Assembly (NCBI GenBank): GCA_965215295.1
Contig: OZ244045.1
Location: 3,844,001 to 3,908,000 of the forward strand
Source: HK1 sp965215295
Lineage (GTDB): Bacteria > Pseudomonadota > Gammaproteobacteria > HK1
Reading direction: 5' to 3'
DNA: 64,000 nucleotides
Numbering within the stretch: position 1 is the stretch's first letter; the number at the start of each line of letters is the position of its first letter. The notes under the pieces are model-generated. The model was not told where the DNA came from. It ran no database searches and saw only the letters and a list, made by a program, of their open reading frames with translations. Shown piece by piece: positions 8,310 to 16,944 of this stretch. Made by a program: the position numbers and the translations under genes.

Positions 8310-9827
8310 ATGCCCCGAGACTACGTCACGAAGATCCTGCGGGCGCGCGTCTACGATGTCGCGCGCGAGACGCCGCTGGAGCATGCGCCGAGGCTCTCCG
8401 CCCGGCTCGGCAGCGAGGTCTGGCTCAAGCGCGAGGACCTTCAGCCGGTATTCTCGTTCAAGCTCCGAGGCGCCTACAACAAGCTCGTCTCCCTCACCGC
8501 CGCCGAGCGTGCGCGGGGGGTGATCACATCGTCGGCCGGCAACCACGCGCAGGGGGTGGCGCTGGCCGCCCGCCGTCTGGGGGTCCGCGCCCTTGTCGTC
8601 ATGCCCGAGACGGCGCCGCGCATCAAGGTGGACGCGGTCGAGCGGCTCGGGGCGGAGGTGGTGCTCGCGGGAGAGGACTACGACGGCGCGAAGGCGTGCG
8701 CGGACGCACTCGCGGCCGAGCGCGGGATGGTCTTCGTTCCGCCCTTCGACGACGAGCACGTCATCGCCGGCCAGGGTACCGTGGCGATGGAGATCGTGCG
8801 CCAGCACGGCGACCCTCTCGACGCAATTTTCGTCGAGGTCGGCGGTGGCGGGCTCATCGCCGGGATCTCCGCCTACGTCAAGGCGCTGTGGCCGAAGACG
8901 CGGGTCATCGGCGTCGAGCCCGTCGAAACCCCCACCCTGCACTCGGCGCTCGCGGCGGGGGAACGGGTCACCCTGGAGCACGTCGGGCGTTTCGCCGACG
9001 GTGTGGCGGTTCGGCGGATCGGGGCCGAGCCGTTCCGGATCGCACGCGAATGCGTCGACGACGTCCTCCTCGTCACCACCGACGAGATCTGCGCCGCGAT
9101 CAAGGACATCTTCGAAGACACGCGCTCGATCGCGGAGCCGGCCGGCGCGCTCGGGGTGGCCGGCCTCAAGCGCTACGCGGAGTGCGAGAGCGCTGCCGGC
9201 GGGCGCTATGCGGCGATCGTGAGCGGGGCGAACGTGAACTTCGACCGGCTGCGCCACATCGCGGAGCGGGCGGAGCTCGGCGAGCAGAGGGAGGGCCTGC
9301 TTGCGGTGACGATTCCCGAGCGTCCCGGCAGCCTGCTCCGGTTCTGCGAGCTCATCGGCAACCGCTCCATCACCGAGTTCAACTACCGCTATGCCGACGA
9401 CGCGGACGCGCACATCTTCGTGGGGGTGGAGACCGGCGATCCCGGCGCCGACAAGGAGATCCTCATCGACACGTTGGAGAGCGACGGCTATCCGGTGCTC
9501 GATCTCACCGACAACGAGATGGCGAAGCTCCACGTGCGGTACATGGTGGGCGGGCACGCCCCGCGGGACCTGGACGAGGTCCTCTACCGCTTCGACTTCC
9601 CGGAACGTCCCGGAGCGCTGATGCACTTCCTCACCCGGATGGGAAGCAAGCCCTGGAACATCAGCATGTTCCACTACCGCAACCACGGCGCCGCTTTCGG
9701 GCGGGTGCTGATGGGCCTGCAGGTGCCGGCCGGCGAGCGCGGCGACTTCCAGTCGTTCCTCGACGGGGTGGGATACGAGTATCGCGAGGAGACCGGGAAC
9801 CCGGCGTACCGGCTGTTCCTGCGGTAA
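8310..9827 (+). CDS. ilvA: biosynthetic threonine ammonia-lyase IlvA
   Basis: 505 residues from ATG 8310 (an ATG at 8277 would add 11 residues). A PLP enzyme that deaminates threonine to 2-oxobutanoate, the first step to isoleucine. The PLP lysine is Lys51 in FSFKLRGAYNK, the phosphate loop is SSAGNHAQGVA, and a glycine-rich VGGGGLIAGI follows. The C-terminal 180 residues form two ACT-like regulatory domains (beginning LAVTIPERPGSLLRFCE and YRFDFPERPGALMHFL), so this is the isoleucine-inhibited biosynthetic form and not the short catabolic enzyme. It is divergent from rpiA. Confidence 0.97.
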   Translation: MPRDYVTKILRARVYDVARETPLEHAPRLSARLGSEVWLKREDLQPVFSFKLRGAYNKLVSLTAAERARGVITSSAGNHAQGVALAARRLGVRALVVMPETAPRIKVDAVERLGAEVVLAGEDYDGAKACADALAAERGMVFVPPFDDEHVIAGQGTVAMEIVRQHGDPLDAIFVEVGGGGLIAGISAYVKALWPKTRVIGVEPVETPTLHSALAAGERVTLEHVGRFADGVAVRRIGAEPFRIARECVDDVLLVTTDEICAAIKDIFEDTRSIAEPAGALGVAGLKRYAECESAAGGRYAAIVSGANVNFDRLRHIAERAELGEQREGLLAVTIPERPGSLLRFCELIGNRSITEFNYRYADDADAHIFVGVETGDPGADKEILIDTLESDGYPVLDLTDNEMAKLHVRYMVGGHAPRDLDEVLYRFDFPERPGALMHFLTRMGSKPWNISMFHYRNHGAAFGRVLMGLQVPAGERGDFQSFLDGVGYEYREETGNPAYRLFLR

Positions 9828-9870
9828 GAGGGTGGGCCGGGCTCCGGGAGCCGGCGTGCGCGCTTCCGGA

Positions 9871-10301
9871 ACGGCGAACGTGCGCTGTGGTCGCGGAAGC
9901 GCGGCGGTCAGGCGACTTTGCGGCCGGTAATGGCCTCGCGCAGGCCCTCGAGCAGCCCTTCGAGCTTCGCCATGCGTTCGCGGAGCTGGCCGATTTCCGC
10001 GTGAACCTGATTCAATTCGGTCCGAAGCTGCTGCGATTCGGTCCGAAGCTCACTGCGAAGCTCGCTACGAAGCTGCCGCAATTCGGTCCGAAGCTCGCTG
10101 CGAAGCTGCCGATTGGATGCTGCGATCGCAATGAGGATTACGACTCCGGTGCCGATCACCGTCCACGCTTCAGGAGTCATGGTCATCGTCTTCCCGTCCA
10201 CCGTACCCGCCTGATCGTGCGGCGTCGGCCCGACGAGGGTCCACGGACCCCGGGCCATGCCGTCGTCGGCGTTCCGCGCTCTCAGTGTAGGCGATCGCCG
10301 C
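9871..10301. repeat. copy 1 of a duplicated segment carrying a small membrane/coiled-coil gene
   Basis: 431 bp nearly identical to 11501-11853 except for 78 extra bases in the coiled-coil part of the gene and scattered substitutions. Homology stops at about 10301, within 3 bp of the probable left end of the IS element. Confidence 0.9.
9908..10186 (-). CDS. small membrane-anchored coiled-coil protein, copy 1
   Basis: 92 residues from ATG 10186, preceded by a GGGAAG ribosome-binding site; the frame is open further upstream but that part looks like leader sequence. One N-terminal TM helix (WTVIGTGVVILIAIA, residues 6-21) is followed by a long charged coiled coil built of repeated R-S-E-L-R-T-E-L units, ending in a conserved block RERMAKLEGLLEGLREA. 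Function is unknown. The same family occurs at 11538 (26 residues shorter) and, more diverged, at 41610. The extra residues are an in-frame expansion of the coiled-coil repeats. Confidence 0.7.
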   Translation of the reverse strand: MTMTPEAWTVIGTGVVILIAIAASNRQLRSELRTELRQLRSELRSELRTESQQLRTELNQVHAEIGQLRERMAKLEGLLEGLREAITGRKVA

Positions 10302-10303
10302 GC

Positions 10304-11471
10304 ATCGGACACGGATGTGTACCGGCTCACGACCTTTGGCACTGAGCGTTCAGGTGGCCTCCAATGCGACAAGGTACTCGTTGGGGGTTCGATAGGCGAG
10401 TGATGCATGTGGTCGTTGGTAGTTGTAGAAGAACTCGTACTGGGCGAGGCGGGAGGCGACGCTCGTCACGGTGAGCGGTCCGTTGTAGAGGTTCCAGAAT
10501 TCGGTTCGGGCGGAGCGGTTGGCGCGTTCTACGCAGCCGTTGTACTGGGGTCTGCGCGGTGGCAGGACGAACAGTGGGACGTTGAGTTGTTCGCAGGCGT
10601 TTTCGAACTCGGCCATGAATTCGCTGCCGCCATCGACCTGGAGGGACAGGAGCGGGAACGGCAGTGTGTTGGCGAGGGCCATCAGGAAGCGTTTGGCGTT
10701 GCCGGCGGTGGCTCGCGAGTAGACCCGGGTGACCATGAATCTGGAGTCTGGACACACGGCACGGAACTCTTTCAGCGTCTGTCCGGCGCAGGTGTAGGTC
10801 ATATGGTCGACCTGCACCCGCTCCCCGGGTCTGCGGGGCTTGGCCGTGTACTTCCAGCGCTTCGCCCACTTCTCGAAGCGTCGCAGGCGTTTGGGCTTGA
10901 TGCGTCCCTCGCACAACGAGGCACGGCGGATCGCGCCGCTCGCCAGGGCACGTTCGAGGATGCGTCCGACCGTTGACACGCTCAGGCGCCCCCCCTTGCG
11001 TGCCAGCATGGCCTGGATGCGCGCCTTGCCCATGAAGGGGTATTTGCGTCGCAGGCCCAACACGGCCTTGACGTCCTTGGGGGTCCAGAACCGGCGCCGC
11101 ACGCGGCGCGGACGAGTCGACCTCGGTGCCAGGGCGTGCTGACCGCCAGCGGCCAGTGCGGCCTGCCACCGATAGCGCGTGCGTCGGCCGATGCCGAGTT
11201 GTTCGAGCGCTACGGCCTCGTTGCAGCCAGCGGCGCGTAGCCGGTCGTATGCTTTGAGCGTGCGATAGCGCTGTGCCGCCGCTGCGGGCACGTGTTCGGC
11301 GACTTTGAAACTGCGGTACGATTTGATGCGCATGGACTCGATGTTCATGGTTCGGGTCTCCTCAGTGGGTTGGTCCTCACTGCAGGCTACCCGATCCGGC
11401 GCCGGGGCGGCGTTCGCCAGCCCCGGCGCCGCTCAAATCGTCATCGCCGATTCCGTGCCATATGTGTCTGA
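10304..11471 (-). mobile_element. IS481-like insertion sequence
   Basis: Contains one transposase gene. Candidate imperfect terminal inverted repeats are 10304-10316 (TCGGACACGGATG) and 11459-11471 (CATATGTGTCTGA), which match at 10 of 13 positions when one is reversed. I see no convincing target-site duplication, so the exact ends are uncertain. The left end abuts copy 1 of the flanking duplication; the right end is about 30 bp from copy 2. Confidence 0.6.
10350..11348 (-). CDS. IS481-type DDE transposase
   Basis: 332 residues, intact. An N-terminal helix-turn-helix (residues 25-75, AVALEQLGIGRRTRYRWQ) is followed by a second HTH-like region and an rve integrase core. The DDE residues are visible in VDHMTY (D), VDGGSEF (D) and CVERANR (E), and the C-terminus is typical of IS3/IS481 proteins (FYNYQRPHASLAYRTPNEY). 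It catalyses cut-and-paste or copy-out movement of the element. There is no frameshift, so the copy may still be active. ATG 11348 is used; ATG 11333 (MRIKSYRSF) is equally possible. Confidence 0.92.
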   Translation of the reverse strand: MNIESMRIKSYRSFKVAEHVPAAAAQRYRTLKAYDRLRAAGCNEAVALEQLGIGRRTRYRWQAALAAGGQHALAPRSTRPRRVRRRFWTPKDVKAVLGLRRKYPFMGKARIQAMLARKGGRLSVSTVGRILERALASGAIRRASLCEGRIKPKRLRRFEKWAKRWKYTAKPRRPGERVQVDHMTYTCAGQTLKEFRAVCPDSRFMVTRVYSRATAGNAKRFLMALANTLPFPLLSLQVDGGSEFMAEFENACEQLNVPLFVLPPRRPQYNGCVERANRSARTEFWNLYNGPLTVTSVASRLAQYEFFYNYQRPHASLAYRTPNEYLVALEAT

Positions 11472-11500
11472 GCTAGAACAGGATGGTTCCGTTGGTGGAG

Positions 11501-11853
11501 ACGGCGAACGCGCGCTGTGGTCGCGGAAGCGCGGCGGTCAGGCGACTTTGCGGCCGGTAATGGCCTCGCGCAGGCCCTCGAGCAGCCCTTCGAGCTTCGC
11601 CATGCGTTCGCGGAGCTGGCCGATTTCCGCGTGGACCTGGTTCAATTCGGTCCGAATCTGCCGATTGGATGCTGCGATCGCAATGAGGATTACGACTCCG
11701 GTGCCGATCACCGTCCACGCTTCAGGAGTCATGGTCATCGTCTTCCCGTCCGCTGTACCCGCCTGATCATGCGGCGGCGGCCCGACGAGGGTCCACGGAC
11801 CCCGGGCCATGCCGTCGTCGGCGTTCCGCGCTCTCAGTGTAGGCGATCGCCGC
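11501..11853. repeat. copy 2 of the duplicated membrane/coiled-coil segment
   Basis: 353 bp matching 9871-10301 without the 78 bp coiled-coil expansion. It begins about 30 bp beyond the right end of the IS element and runs up to the end of the EVE gene region. Confidence 0.9.
11538..11738 (-). CDS. small membrane-anchored coiled-coil protein, copy 2
   Basis: 66 residues from ATG 11738, with GGGAAG just upstream as in copy 1. The TM helix is identical to copy 1, but the coiled coil is short (RQIRTELNQVHAEIGQLRER), followed by the same C-terminal block EGLLEGLREAITGRKVA. Probably the ancestral length, because the third relative at 41610 is also about 67 residues. Function is unknown; the architecture would allow oligomerisation at the inner membrane. 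Confidence 0.7.
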   Translation of the reverse strand: MTMTPEAWTVIGTGVVILIAIAASNRQIRTELNQVHAEIGQLRERMAKLEGLLEGLREAITGRKVA

Positions 11854-11883
11854 CGTCGGCGGGAAAGGCCACGGCTGCCCGGC

Positions 11884-12342
11884 TCATTCGAGCGCCAGGA
11901 TGTGCTCCCACTCCTCGGCGCTCACCGGCATCACCGAGAGCCGGTTGCCGCGGCGCACCAGCGCCATGCCTTCGAGAGAGGGCTGCGCCTTCAACTCCCC
12001 GAGGGTGATGGTGCGCCGGAGCTTGCGCTCGAACTTCACGTCGATGAGGTACCAGCGGGGATTCTCCGGATCGCTCTTCGGATCGAAGTGCTTGTCCCCG
12101 GGGTCGAAGGCGGTGGGGTCCGGATAGCCCTCGCGTGCGATCCGGGCCGTCCCCACGACGCCGGGCTCGGCGCAGTTCGAGTGGTAGATGAACACGCGAT
12201 CCCCCTTCTTCATTTCGTCGCGCATCATGTTTCGGGCCTGATAGTTGCGGACCCCGTCCCACGGCTCGGTCAGGTCCGGGCAATCGGCGAAATCGTCGAT
12301 GCCGAACTCGCCAGGCTCGGTCTTCATCAGCCAGTGGCGCAT
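11884..12342 (-). CDS. EVE domain-containing protein
   Basis: 152 residues, a single EVE domain. Key stretches are MRHWLMKTEP at the N-terminus, WDGVRNYQARNMMRD, KKGDRVFIYHSN, the central YPDPTAFDP and the closing GNRLSVMPVS. EVE domains are PUA-like readers of modified bases in DNA or RNA and are found both as housekeeping singletons and fused in defence proteins. ATG 12342 is chosen because homologues begin near xHWLxKxEP; the frame upstream is not conserved in style. Here it lies behind fau on the same strand, a common neighbour in gammaproteobacteria. Confidence 0.93.
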   Translation of the reverse strand: MRHWLMKTEPGEFGIDDFADCPDLTEPWDGVRNYQARNMMRDEMKKGDRVFIYHSNCAEPGVVGTARIAREGYPDPTAFDPGDKHFDPKSDPENPRWYLIDVKFERKLRRTITLGELKAQPSLEGMALVRRGNRLSVMPVSAEEWEHILALE

Positions 12343-12465
12343 CTCTCGCTTGCTCCCTCGGGCCGCGTGCGCGGCGCACGGCGCATTGTAGCCATTGAAT
12401 GCGCAGCCGCACGAAGCTCGCACTTCGATCCACGGCCGGCCGGCGTGGCGTCCGGCGCATCGCGG

Positions 12466-13053
12466 TCACGGAATGCGGGTGGCGCGGTCGGTGACGATGG
12501 CGTCGAGGGGAACGTCCCAGTCCGCGGCGGGCAGGGAGTCCACGCACTGGAGCTCGTAGGCGACGCCGACCCGCTTCGGTCCCGGCCATGCGGTGCGTCG
12601 GCGCACCGCCTCGAACGTCCTGTCGTAGTACCCGGCGCCCATTCCCAGGCGGTTCCCGCTCCGGTCGAAGGCGACCAGCGGAAACAGCACCAGATCGAGG
12701 AACAGCGGGTGGATGCGCCGGCGGGCCGGTTCCACCGGCTCCGGGATCGAGAACCGGTTGCCGGCGAGCACGCTCCGCGCATGGAACGGGAGAAACCACA
12801 GCCCGGGACCGAAGAGCCGCGGGAGGTACGTCCGCTTGCCCATCGCCCATGCCCGCCGCACGAGCGGGAAGAGGTCGATCTCTCCGTCGTTCGACAGGTA
12901 GACCGCGATGGTCCGGCTGTTGACGAACCACCGGTTGCCGGCGAGACGATCGCGCAGCGCCCGGGCGGCCGCCCGTCGCTCCGACGCGTCCAGCGCGCGC
13001 CGCCGCTGGCGCATTTCGCGCCGCAACGCGCGGCGTCCGGCGGGTGCGTTCAT
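12466..13053 (-). CDS. fau: 5-formyltetrahydrofolate cyclo-ligase
   Basis: 195 residues from ATG 13053. Converts 5-formyl-THF to 5,10-methenyl-THF with ATP. Landmarks are the basic N-terminus RREMRQRRRAL, IAVYLSNDGEID, the substrate/ATP loop FPLVAFDRSGNRLGMGAGYYDR, and WDVPLDAIVT at the end. It lies downstream of the 6S RNA gene on the same strand, the conserved ssrS-fau arrangement in which the 6S precursor and fau are co-transcribed. Confidence 0.95.
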   Translation of the reverse strand: MNAPAGRRALRREMRQRRRALDASERRAAARALRDRLAGNRWFVNSRTIAVYLSNDGEIDLFPLVRRAWAMGKRTYLPRLFGPGLWFLPFHARSVLAGNRFSIPEPVEPARRRIHPLFLDLVLFPLVAFDRSGNRLGMGAGYYDRTFEAVRRRTAWPGPKRVGVAYELQCVDSLPAADWDVPLDAIVTDRATRIP

Positions 13054-13117
13054 GCTCCACGCCCGGGCGTTTGCGAAGGGTCGAAAGCCGCGGGCCGGCC
13101 GCGGTGGGGAGGATGAC

Positions 13118-13302
13118 GCACCCCGTTGGTGCCGTCGTGCGCGATGACCTCTGAACCACTCGGGTTCAGGGGGGCGCCTGGCGACACGCTTCAGGCTTTC
13201 CGCTCTTCGGGCGGACCTGCGCAACGGCGTGGCGTTCGGCTCCCGGCAACATGGAATCAGGCTCGAGAGGTTGCAGGCGCACTCTCGCACACCACGGGGG
13301 CG
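13118..13302 (-). ncRNA. ssrS: 6S RNA
   Basis: About 185 nt between zapA and fau, the conserved gammaproteobacterial place for 6S RNA. On the minus strand the terminal stem pairs CCCCGTGGTG (13299-13290) with CACCAACGGGG (13131-13121). The upper strand of the central part carries CAGGTCCGCCCGAAGAGCGG followed by AAGCCTGAAGC, like the E. coli segment GGTCCGTCCGAGAAGCCTTAAAACTGC. Near the 3' side is the hairpin CCCTGAACC...GGTTCAGAGG, also a 6S feature. 6S RNA binds sigma70 RNA polymerase and damps transcription in stationary phase. The ends are estimated from the closing stem. Confidence 0.8.
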
Positions 13303-13320
13303 TCGAGGCAAGTCTAGCCA

Positions 13321-13629
13321 CTAGGCGCTCCCGCGTCGACCGATTGCCGCGTCGAGCTTGTCCTCGAGCTTGTGGATCGCGTCGCGGGCCGCGTCGAGGA
13401 CGCCGGCCTGTCCCGACGTGGCCCGCTCGCGCTCGTGGATCACGTTGAGCGCGGCCATCACCGCCATTCGTTCGGCGCCCAGCACCTTCATGTCGCCCCG
13501 CATGTCCCGCATGCGCTCGTTCAGCTCGCGGGCCGCCGAGATCAGGCTCTCCCGCTCCTCCCGCGGACAGGAGATGCTGTATTCCTTGTCGAGGATGCGC
13601 ACGTCGAGGACTTCACGGTCTTCGCTCAC
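13321..13629 (-). CDS. zapA: cell division protein ZapA
   Basis: 102 residues from GTG 13629, overlapping the upstream stop by 4 nt (GTGA). ZapA binds FtsZ and bundles protofilaments at the septal ring. It has the N-terminal beta-rich head (VLDVRILDKEYSISCPREER) and a long C-terminal coiled coil (ERMAVMAALNVIHERERA onward) that forms the tetramer. Followed directly by 6S RNA and fau. Confidence 0.93.
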   Translation of the reverse strand: MSEDREVLDVRILDKEYSISCPREERESLISAARELNERMRDMRGDMKVLGAERMAVMAALNVIHERERATSGQAGVLDAARDAIHKLEDKLDAAIGRRGSA

Positions 13630-13835
13630 GTCCCGGTCTCCATTGTCCGCAAGCGCGTGATCATCGCTTCCACCCGTGATCGCGCCATCTCCGATTTCTC
13701 CACCAGCGCCGCCCGCTCCGCGATCAGGCCGCTCTGCTGGTCGCGCAGTGCGCGGTTCTCTTCCTTGAGCTTGTTGCAGATCCGGATCAGGTGGTCGATC
13801 TTCTCTGCGAGCGTCCGTGTGTCGAGAGGGTCCAT
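13626..13835 (-). CDS. TIGR02449-type small coiled-coil protein (ZapB-like)
   Basis: 69 residues, almost entirely coiled coil (KIDHLIRICNKLKEENRALRDQQ). It matches the TIGR02449 family found immediately upstream of zapA in many gammaproteobacteria. A division role like ZapB is likely from size and position but is not shown. Its TGA overlaps the zapA GTG. The start ATG 13835 lies about 70 bp downstream of a good promoter. Confidence 0.85.
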   Translation of the reverse strand: MDPLDTRTLAEKIDHLIRICNKLKEENRALRDQQSGLIAERAALVEKSEMARSRVEAMITRLRTMETGT

Positions 13836-13904
13836 GGAAGCTCCGGCGCGGATTCGTGCGGTGGGAGGACGAGAGCGAGGCGCCGCCGCGATTCACTTGA
13901 AGAA

Positions 13905-13934
13905 ACTATAGGGAACGACGGGATCGATGGTCAA
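13905..13934 (-). promoter_or_regulatory. sigma70 promoter for the zapA-6S-fau transcript
   Basis: On the minus strand, TTGACC (13934-13929), an 18 bp spacer and TATAGT (13910-13905). Both boxes differ from consensus at one or two positions. It lies 70 bp upstream of the ZapB-like start. The rest of the 13836-14138 gap holds nothing else I can identify apart from the divergent pepP leader. Confidence 0.7.
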
Positions 13935-14138
13935 CGCCGCGCATCACGGATGCCCGCGCCGCGGTGATAGCATCCCCACACGCGACGACGCATGGGTCGC
14001 GGGCGCCGGCCCGGCTCTGCGCCGGAACCCGTGCCGTCCCGCGCCGCAAGGCATTCGGGGTACGGCCCCGAGGAGGCCGGACGTTCCTCGGAGGGTGCGC
14101 CGGATGCACGACCACGTTCGATTCGGAGCTCTGTTCAC

Positions 14139-15446
14139 ATGCATCGACGGGAATTCGCCAAACGCCGTCAGCGGCTGATGGACATGATGGACGAGGGGAG
14201 CATCGCGCTCGTGCCCGCGTCGCCGGTACGACCGCGCAATCGCGACGTCGACTTTCCCTACCGCCCCGACAGCAACTTCTACTATCTCACCGGCTTCGGC
14301 GAGCCCGAGGCGGTGGCGGTGTTCATGCCCGGGCGCGAGCAGGGCGAGTTCGTGATGTTCTGCCGCGAGCGCGACCCCGCGGCGGAGCAGTGGCACGGGA
14401 CCCGGCTCGGGCTCGAAGGCGCATGCGAGCGCCACGGCGCCGACGACGCGTTTCCCATCGGCGACATCGACGACATCCTGCCGGGACTGCTCGAGGACAA
14501 GTCGCGCGTGTACTGCGCGATGGGCCACTATCAGGAGTTCGACCAGCGCGTGCTCGCCTGGGTCGCGCGGGTCCGCGGCGGTGCGCGCTCGAGCGGTGGC
14601 CTGGGCGAGTTCGTGATGCTGGATCATCTCGTTCACGAGATGCGGCTGTTCAAGAGCAAGGCGGAGATCGGCGCGATGTCGAAGGCGGCCGAGGTGAGTG
14701 CCGCCGCTCACGAGCGCGCCATGCGCATCTGCCGCCCGGGCATGTCCGAATACCAGATCGAGGCGGAGCTGCTGCACGAGTTCATCCGCGCGGGGTGCCG
14801 GTCCGCCGCCTATCCGTCCATCGTGGCCGGCGGCGCGAACGCGTGCACGCTGCACTACACCGACAACTCCGATCGGCTGCGGGGCCGCGACCTGCTGCTC
14901 ATCGACGCGGGCGCCGAGTACGACTTCTACGCCTCCGACATCACCCGCACGTTCCCCGTCGGCGGACGCTTCTCCCGCGCCCAGCGCGACGTGTACTCGG
15001 TGGTGCTCGCGGCGCAGGAAGCCGCCATCGACACGGTGGCGCCCGGCCGCACCGTGGACGACGTGCACAACGCGGCGGTGCGGGTGCTGGTCGAAGGGCT
15101 CGTCGGCCTGGGCGCGCTCAAGGGCCGGGTGAAGCGCATCATCGAGAAGGAGAAGTACAAGCGCTTCTACATGCACCGCACCGGCCACTGGCTCGGCATG
15201 GACGTGCACGACGTCGGGGACTACCGCATCGACGACCAGCCGCGGGTGCTGGAGCCCGGCATGGTCATGACCGTGGAGCCGGGACTCTACGTCGCGCCGG
15301 GCGACGAGAAGGCGCCCAAGCGGCTGCGCGGCATCGGCATCCGCATTGAGGACGACGTTCTCGTCACGGACTCGGGCCGTGAGGTGCTGACCTCGGCGGT
15401 GCCGAAGTCGATCGACGGGATCGAGGCGATCATCGGGTCCGGCTGA
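14139..15446 (+). CDS. pepP: Xaa-Pro aminopeptidase PepP
   Basis: 435 residues from ATG 14139 (E. coli PepP has 441). Removes N-terminal residues preceding proline; pita-bread metallopeptidase with two Mn ions. The metal ligands are visible as D in IDAGAEYDFYASD (two Asp), H in GHWLGMDVHD, E in TVEPGLY and E in IRIEDD. The N-terminal substrate domain begins MHRREFAKRR and has YRPDSNFYYLTGF. It is the first gene of the conserved pepP-ubiH-ubiI series. The last 90 bases of the gene are duplicated downstream. Confidence 0.96.
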   Translation: MHRREFAKRRQRLMDMMDEGSIALVPASPVRPRNRDVDFPYRPDSNFYYLTGFGEPEAVAVFMPGREQGEFVMFCRERDPAAEQWHGTRLGLEGACERHGADDAFPIGDIDDILPGLLEDKSRVYCAMGHYQEFDQRVLAWVARVRGGARSSGGLGEFVMLDHLVHEMRLFKSKAEIGAMSKAAEVSAAAHERAMRICRPGMSEYQIEAELLHEFIRAGCRSAAYPSIVAGGANACTLHYTDNSDRLRGRDLLLIDAGAEYDFYASDITRTFPVGGRFSRAQRDVYSVVLAAQEAAIDTVAPGRTVDDVHNAAVRVLVEGLVGLGALKGRVKRIIEKEKYKRFYMHRTGHWLGMDVHDVGDYRIDDQPRVLEPGMVMTVEPGLYVAPGDEKAPKRLRGIGIRIEDDVLVTDSGREVLTSAVPKSIDGIEAIIGSG

Positions 15447-15596
15447 GGCCGGACCGGCTGGCGCGGGGATCCGGAGCCGTTCTCGTCACGGACTCGGGCC
15501 GTGAGGTGCTGGCCTCGGCGGTGCCGAAGTCGATCGACGGGATCGAGGCGATCGTCGGGTCCGGCTGAGGCCGGACCGGCTGGCGCGGGGACCCGG
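15357..15596 (+). repeat. tandem duplication of the pepP 3' end
   Basis: Copy 1 (15357-15478) holds the last 30 codons, the stop and 32 bp beyond; copy 2 (15479-15596) repeats it with only a handful of changes (for example ACC to GCC and ATC to GTC). The period is 122 bp. Copy 2 keeps the reading frame and the stop but has no start. Confidence 0.95.
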
Positions 15597-15687
15597 CGAC
15601 GTTCCCCGGAGGACGGGTTTTCCATGAACGCACGGGACTGCAAGGAACCGGCGGCGGTGGGGGCTTCGGCCGGCGCCGTCGAGTCGA

Positions 15688-16944
15688 ATGCCGGCCCCGG
15701 CTGACATCGGCCGCGCCGCCGCCGGCGAGCGCTACGACGTCGCGGTGGCCGGGGGCGGTGCGATCGGCGCCGCGCTGGCGTGTGCGCTCGCCGACACCGG
15801 CGCGAAGGTGCTGCTCGCCGATCCATGGGTCGACGCCGCGGAATCGTCGCCCGCGTTCGCGCCGCGCCCGCTCGCTCTGTCGCTCGCTTCGGAGCGCGTG
15901 CTCGCCGCGCTCGGGGTGTGGGGAGGACCCGCTCCCGGAGCGACCCCGATCGAGTCGATCCACGTCTCGGAAGCGGGCCGGTTCGGGGCGGCGCGACTCG
16001 AAGCGGCGGAGTCCGGAGTCCGCAGGTTCGGCAGTGTCGTGGCCGCCGCCGCGCTCGGTGCGGCATTGCGCGATGCGGTCTCGCGGCGCGGCGCGATCCA
16101 CCGCACCGGCGGCAGGATCGTGGACGCGGCCATGTCGGCCGACACGGTCGCATCGCACGTGATCGATGCGGCCGAAGGCCCGTCGTTTCCCTTTCATGCG
16201 TCGTTGCTGGTGGTGGCCGACGGAGGACGCTCGGGGCTGCGGGACGCGCTCGGAGTCGACACCACGGTGCGCGACTACCGCCAATGCGCCGTCGCGTCGG
16301 TGGTGGAGGCGGACAGGCCGTGTCCGCACACCGCGTTCGAGCGTTTCACGCCGAACGGCCCGGTCGCTCTGCTGCCGATGGGCGAGGCTCGCTACGGGCT
16401 CGTCTGGAGCTGCGGCGAGGAACAGGCGCGGGAGCTTGCCGTGTTGCCCGAGCGGGAGTTCGCCGGGGCGCTCGAAGCCGTCTTCGCGGGTCGGCTCGGT
16501 GGTTTCAGCCCGATCGGCGAGCGCTCGGTGTTTCCGCTGCGGCTCGAACGGGCCGATCCCGTCGTCAGCGAGCGGGCGGTGCTGGTGGGCAACGCCGCGA
16601 ATCACCTGCATCCGGTCGCGGGTCAGGGATTCAACCTCGGAATGCGCGATGTCGCCTGTCTGGCCGAGGTGGTCGCGGCGGCGCGCCGGGACGGGGCTTC
16701 CCCCGGCGATGCCGCGGTGCTGGGGCGCTATCGGCGGCGGCGCGCCCCGGACCACGCCGCGGTGGCCCGGTTCACCGATGTGCTCGTCGACGTCTTCGGG
16801 CACCGCTTTTCTCCGGCCGCGCCGCTGCGCGCCCCGGCGCTCGTGGCCCTGGATCTGGCGCCGCCGCTGAAACGCGCGCTGGCTCGCCGGGCGATGGGGC
16901 TCGCGGGAAAGGTTCCGAGGCTCGCGCTGGGACAGCTCCCGTGA
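15688..16944 (+). CDS. ubiH: 2-octaprenyl-6-methoxyphenol hydroxylase UbiH
   Basis: 418 residues. FAD-dependent monooxygenase of ubiquinone biosynthesis. Rossmann motif VAVAGGGAIGAALA near residue 20, the DG motif around VADGGRSGLRDALG, and the flavin-binding VLVGNAANHLHPVAGQGFNLGMRD near residue 300, where the usual GDAAH is GNAAN. ATG 15688 is the first start consistent with the family length. Its stop overlaps the GTG of ubiI (GTGA), so the two are coupled. Confidence 0.92.
   Translation: MPAPADIGRAAAGERYDVAVAGGGAIGAALACALADTGAKVLLADPWVDAAESSPAFAPRPLALSLASERVLAALGVWGGPAPGATPIESIHVSEAGRFGAARLEAAESGVRRFGSVVAAAALGAALRDAVSRRGAIHRTGGRIVDAAMSADTVASHVIDAAEGPSFPFHASLLVVADGGRSGLRDALGVDTTVRDYRQCAVASVVEADRPCPHTAFERFTPNGPVALLPMGEARYGLVWSCGEEQARELAVLPEREFAGALEAVFAGRLGGFSPIGERSVFPLRLERADPVVSERAVLVGNAANHLHPVAGQGFNLGMRDVACLAEVVAAARRDGASPGDAAVLGRYRRRRAPDHAAVARFTDVLVDVFGHRFSPAAPLRAPALVALDLAPPLKRALARRAMGLAGKVPRLALGQLP

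Noticed and set aside
10290..11480. Target-site duplication around the IS481-like element
   Set aside because: The bases outside the two candidate ends do not match each other.
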